DNA of 64,000 nt from Clostridia bacterium (GTDB taxonomy: Bacteria > Bacillota > Clostridia > Lachnospirales > Lachnospiraceae): contig BNZI01000002.1 of the NCBI GenBank assembly GCA_026000945.1, forward strand, positions 62,001 to 126,000, in the 5' to 3' direction. Below, in pieces: positions 62,972 to 64,000 of this stretch. Under the pieces are notes generated by a model that made no database searches, was not told the DNA's origin, and saw nothing but the letters and a program-made list of their open reading frames with translations. The translations under genes were made by a program, and so were the position numbers. How positions within the stretch are numbered: position 1 is the first letter of the stretch; each line of letters starts with the position of its first letter.

Positions 62972-64000
62972 TTAATGCATATTAAGCAAAGCTTGATGTA
63001 CTTCTTCGGCAGCCTCTCTGCCTTCACGTATTGCCCAGACCACCAGGGACTGCCCTCTTCTGGTATCTCCGCAGGCAAAAATATTTTTTTGTTCAGTTTG
63101 GAAACGATTTAGTTGCGTCGGAATATTATTTCTTTGATCTAAAGTTAAATCAAATGCTTTTGCTATAGCACTTTGCGTACCAGAAAATCCCGCAGCAATC
63201 AAGACCATATCTACATCTATTTCCCTTTCACTACCTTCAATCAAAGGAAAAAGAGGAGCTTGACCTACTTTAGCCAAAATAGCCTTTTTCACTTCTCCTT
63301 TTTCATTCAATAAAAATTCTTTTACCGTTGTTTCATAAACTCTAGGATCTTCTCCAAAAACGGCAGCCGCTTCTTCCTGTCCATAATCTGTTTTTTTAAT
63401 TTTTGCCCACTCAGGCCAAGGGTTATTTTTCCTTCTTTGTTCGGGAAGTTCTGGCATGATTTCCAATTGCAAAACAGATTTTGCCCCTTGACGTATAGCC
63501 GTACCTATACAGTCATTACCAGTATCTCCTCCTCCAATAACCAAAACACGCTTATTTTGTGCGGAAAAGATAGTTTCTTTTGCTAAAGAAGGATCTAACA
63601 AACTTTTCGTTGCAGACTTTAAATAATCTACCGCAAAGTGAATGCCCTTGCCCTCTCTTCCTTTTACGGAAATATCCCTCGGTTCACTTGCTCCGCAAGC
63701 AAGTACAATGGCAGCAAATTCTTCTTTTAATTGTTTAGCTTTGATGTTTTTTCCTACTTCCGAATCATAAGCGAAAAGAATACCCTCTTCTTCCAAAACC
63801 TTTATTTTTTCTTCTACAATTTTCTTTTCTAGTTTCATATTGGGGATACCGTACATCAATAGACCACCTGCACGATCTTCTCGCTCAAAAACAGTCACGC
63901 TATGACCCTTCTGATTTAATCGATCAGCAACAGTTAAACCCGCAGGACCTGAACCAACTACGGCAATTTTTTTTCCCGTTCTTAAAATAGGAGGACGTGC
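62972..64000 (-). CDS. Glutamate synthase small-chain-like NAD(P)-dependent oxidoreductase, N-terminus beyond window
   Basis: The frame stays open to the window edge (342 codons). It contains the FAD motif KKIAVVGSGPAGLTVADRLN, EREDRAGGLLMYGIPNMKLEK, the NAD(P) motif VLVIGGGDTGNDCIGTAIRQGA and the end FACGDTRRGQSLVVWAIREGREAAEEVHQAL. This is the GltD/beta-subunit family, which passes electrons from NADPH to glutamate synthase or related partners. The N-terminal Fe-S-cluster part lies outside. Whether gltB is next cannot be seen. Confidence 0.9.
   Translation of the reverse strand, partial: ARPPILRTGKKIAVVGSGPAGLTVADRLNQKGHSVTVFEREDRAGGLLMYGIPNMKLEKKIVEEKIKVLEEEGILFAYDSEVGKNIKAKQLKEEFAAIVLACGASEPRDISVKGREGKGIHFAVDYLKSATKSLLDPSLAKETIFSAQNKRVLVIGGGDTGNDCIGTAIRQGAKSVLQLEIMPELPEQRRKNNPWPEWAKIKKTDYGQEEAAAVFGEDPRVYETTVKEFLLNEKGEVKKAILAKVGQAPLFPLIEGSEREIDVDMVLIAAGFSGTQSAIAKAFDLTLDQRNNIPTQLNRFQTEQKNIFACGDTRRGQSLVVWAIREGREAAEEVHQALLNMH

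Overview
The window is AT-rich chromosomal DNA of a spore-forming, Gram-positive anaerobe, most likely a member of the Clostridia (Bacillota). The supporting signs are a small acid-soluble spore protein, an LPXTG-type (YPKTG) sortase-anchored giant surface protein, choline-binding-type cell-wall repeats together with a LicA-type choline kinase, a cmk-ispH-rpsA operon, a double-headed 2-hydroxyacyl-CoA dehydratase activase, PadR/DUF1700/DUF4097 genes and GGAGG ribosome binding sites. No rRNA, tRNA, CRISPR array, prophage or complete insertion sequence was seen.

Layout. 0-1.4 kb: metallo-beta-lactamase-fold hydrolase (runs off the window) and an extended SDR. 1.8-6.6 kb: trpDCFBA without trpE/G, interrupted between trpC and trpF by a small inverted-repeat element flanked by a duplicated trpC 3' end. 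7.3-10.8 kb: licA-type kinase and uvrB between arrays of long hairpin repeats. 11.1-13.8 kb: a Tp47-like lipoprotein and a ferric-reductase-like, covalently flavinylated membrane protein behind a Fur-box-like promoter. 14.3-17.3 kb: peptidoglycan-binding SpoIID-like protein and rpiB. 17.4-19.4 kb: gene debris, then a minimal BlaR1-like/BlaI pair. 19.6-29.2 kb: the most unusual locus, six co-directional genes for a secreted alpha/beta hydrolase with a repeat tail, an AfsA-like hotdog protein, an SDR fused to a degenerate IspH-like domain, a small membrane protein, a 1404-residue double activase/DUF2229 protein related in architecture to bacterial plasmalogen synthase, and an SDR. 29.6-34.2 kb: housekeeping genes (glycerophosphodiesterase, ispF, nagA, Nif3-like, quinone reductase). 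34.6-43.1 kb: one 2835-residue surface protein with nine ~770-bp tandem modules. 43.1-48.1 kb: a plastic region with lipoproteins, a HicA/HicB-like toxin-antitoxin pair, structured repeats, a broken copy of cmk and a frameshifted small gene. 48.6-54.5 kb: PadR-DUF1700-DUF4097 module and baiN-cmk-ispH-rpsA. 54.7-58.3 kb: two choline-binding-repeat proteins flanking a spore protein gene. 58.5-64 kb: an ABC transporter without its binding protein, aroC, an aldo/keto reductase and the start of a gltD-like gene.

Functional links. LicA can supply phosphocholine to surface polymers, to which the choline-binding-type proteins at 54.7-58.3 kb could attach. trpDCFBA and aroC belong to aromatic amino acid synthesis. 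The BlaI/BlaR1-like pair is divergent from the AfsA-like locus and is a plausible regulator of it; a long inverted repeat lies between them. Three families of intergenic repeats are present: (R1) a ~120-bp three-hairpin repeat bounded by a 10-bp direct repeat, in five copies; (R2) long hairpin/terminal-inverted-repeat elements, often nested; (R3) short REP-like GC-rich palindromes. All functions are inferred from sequence reading alone.
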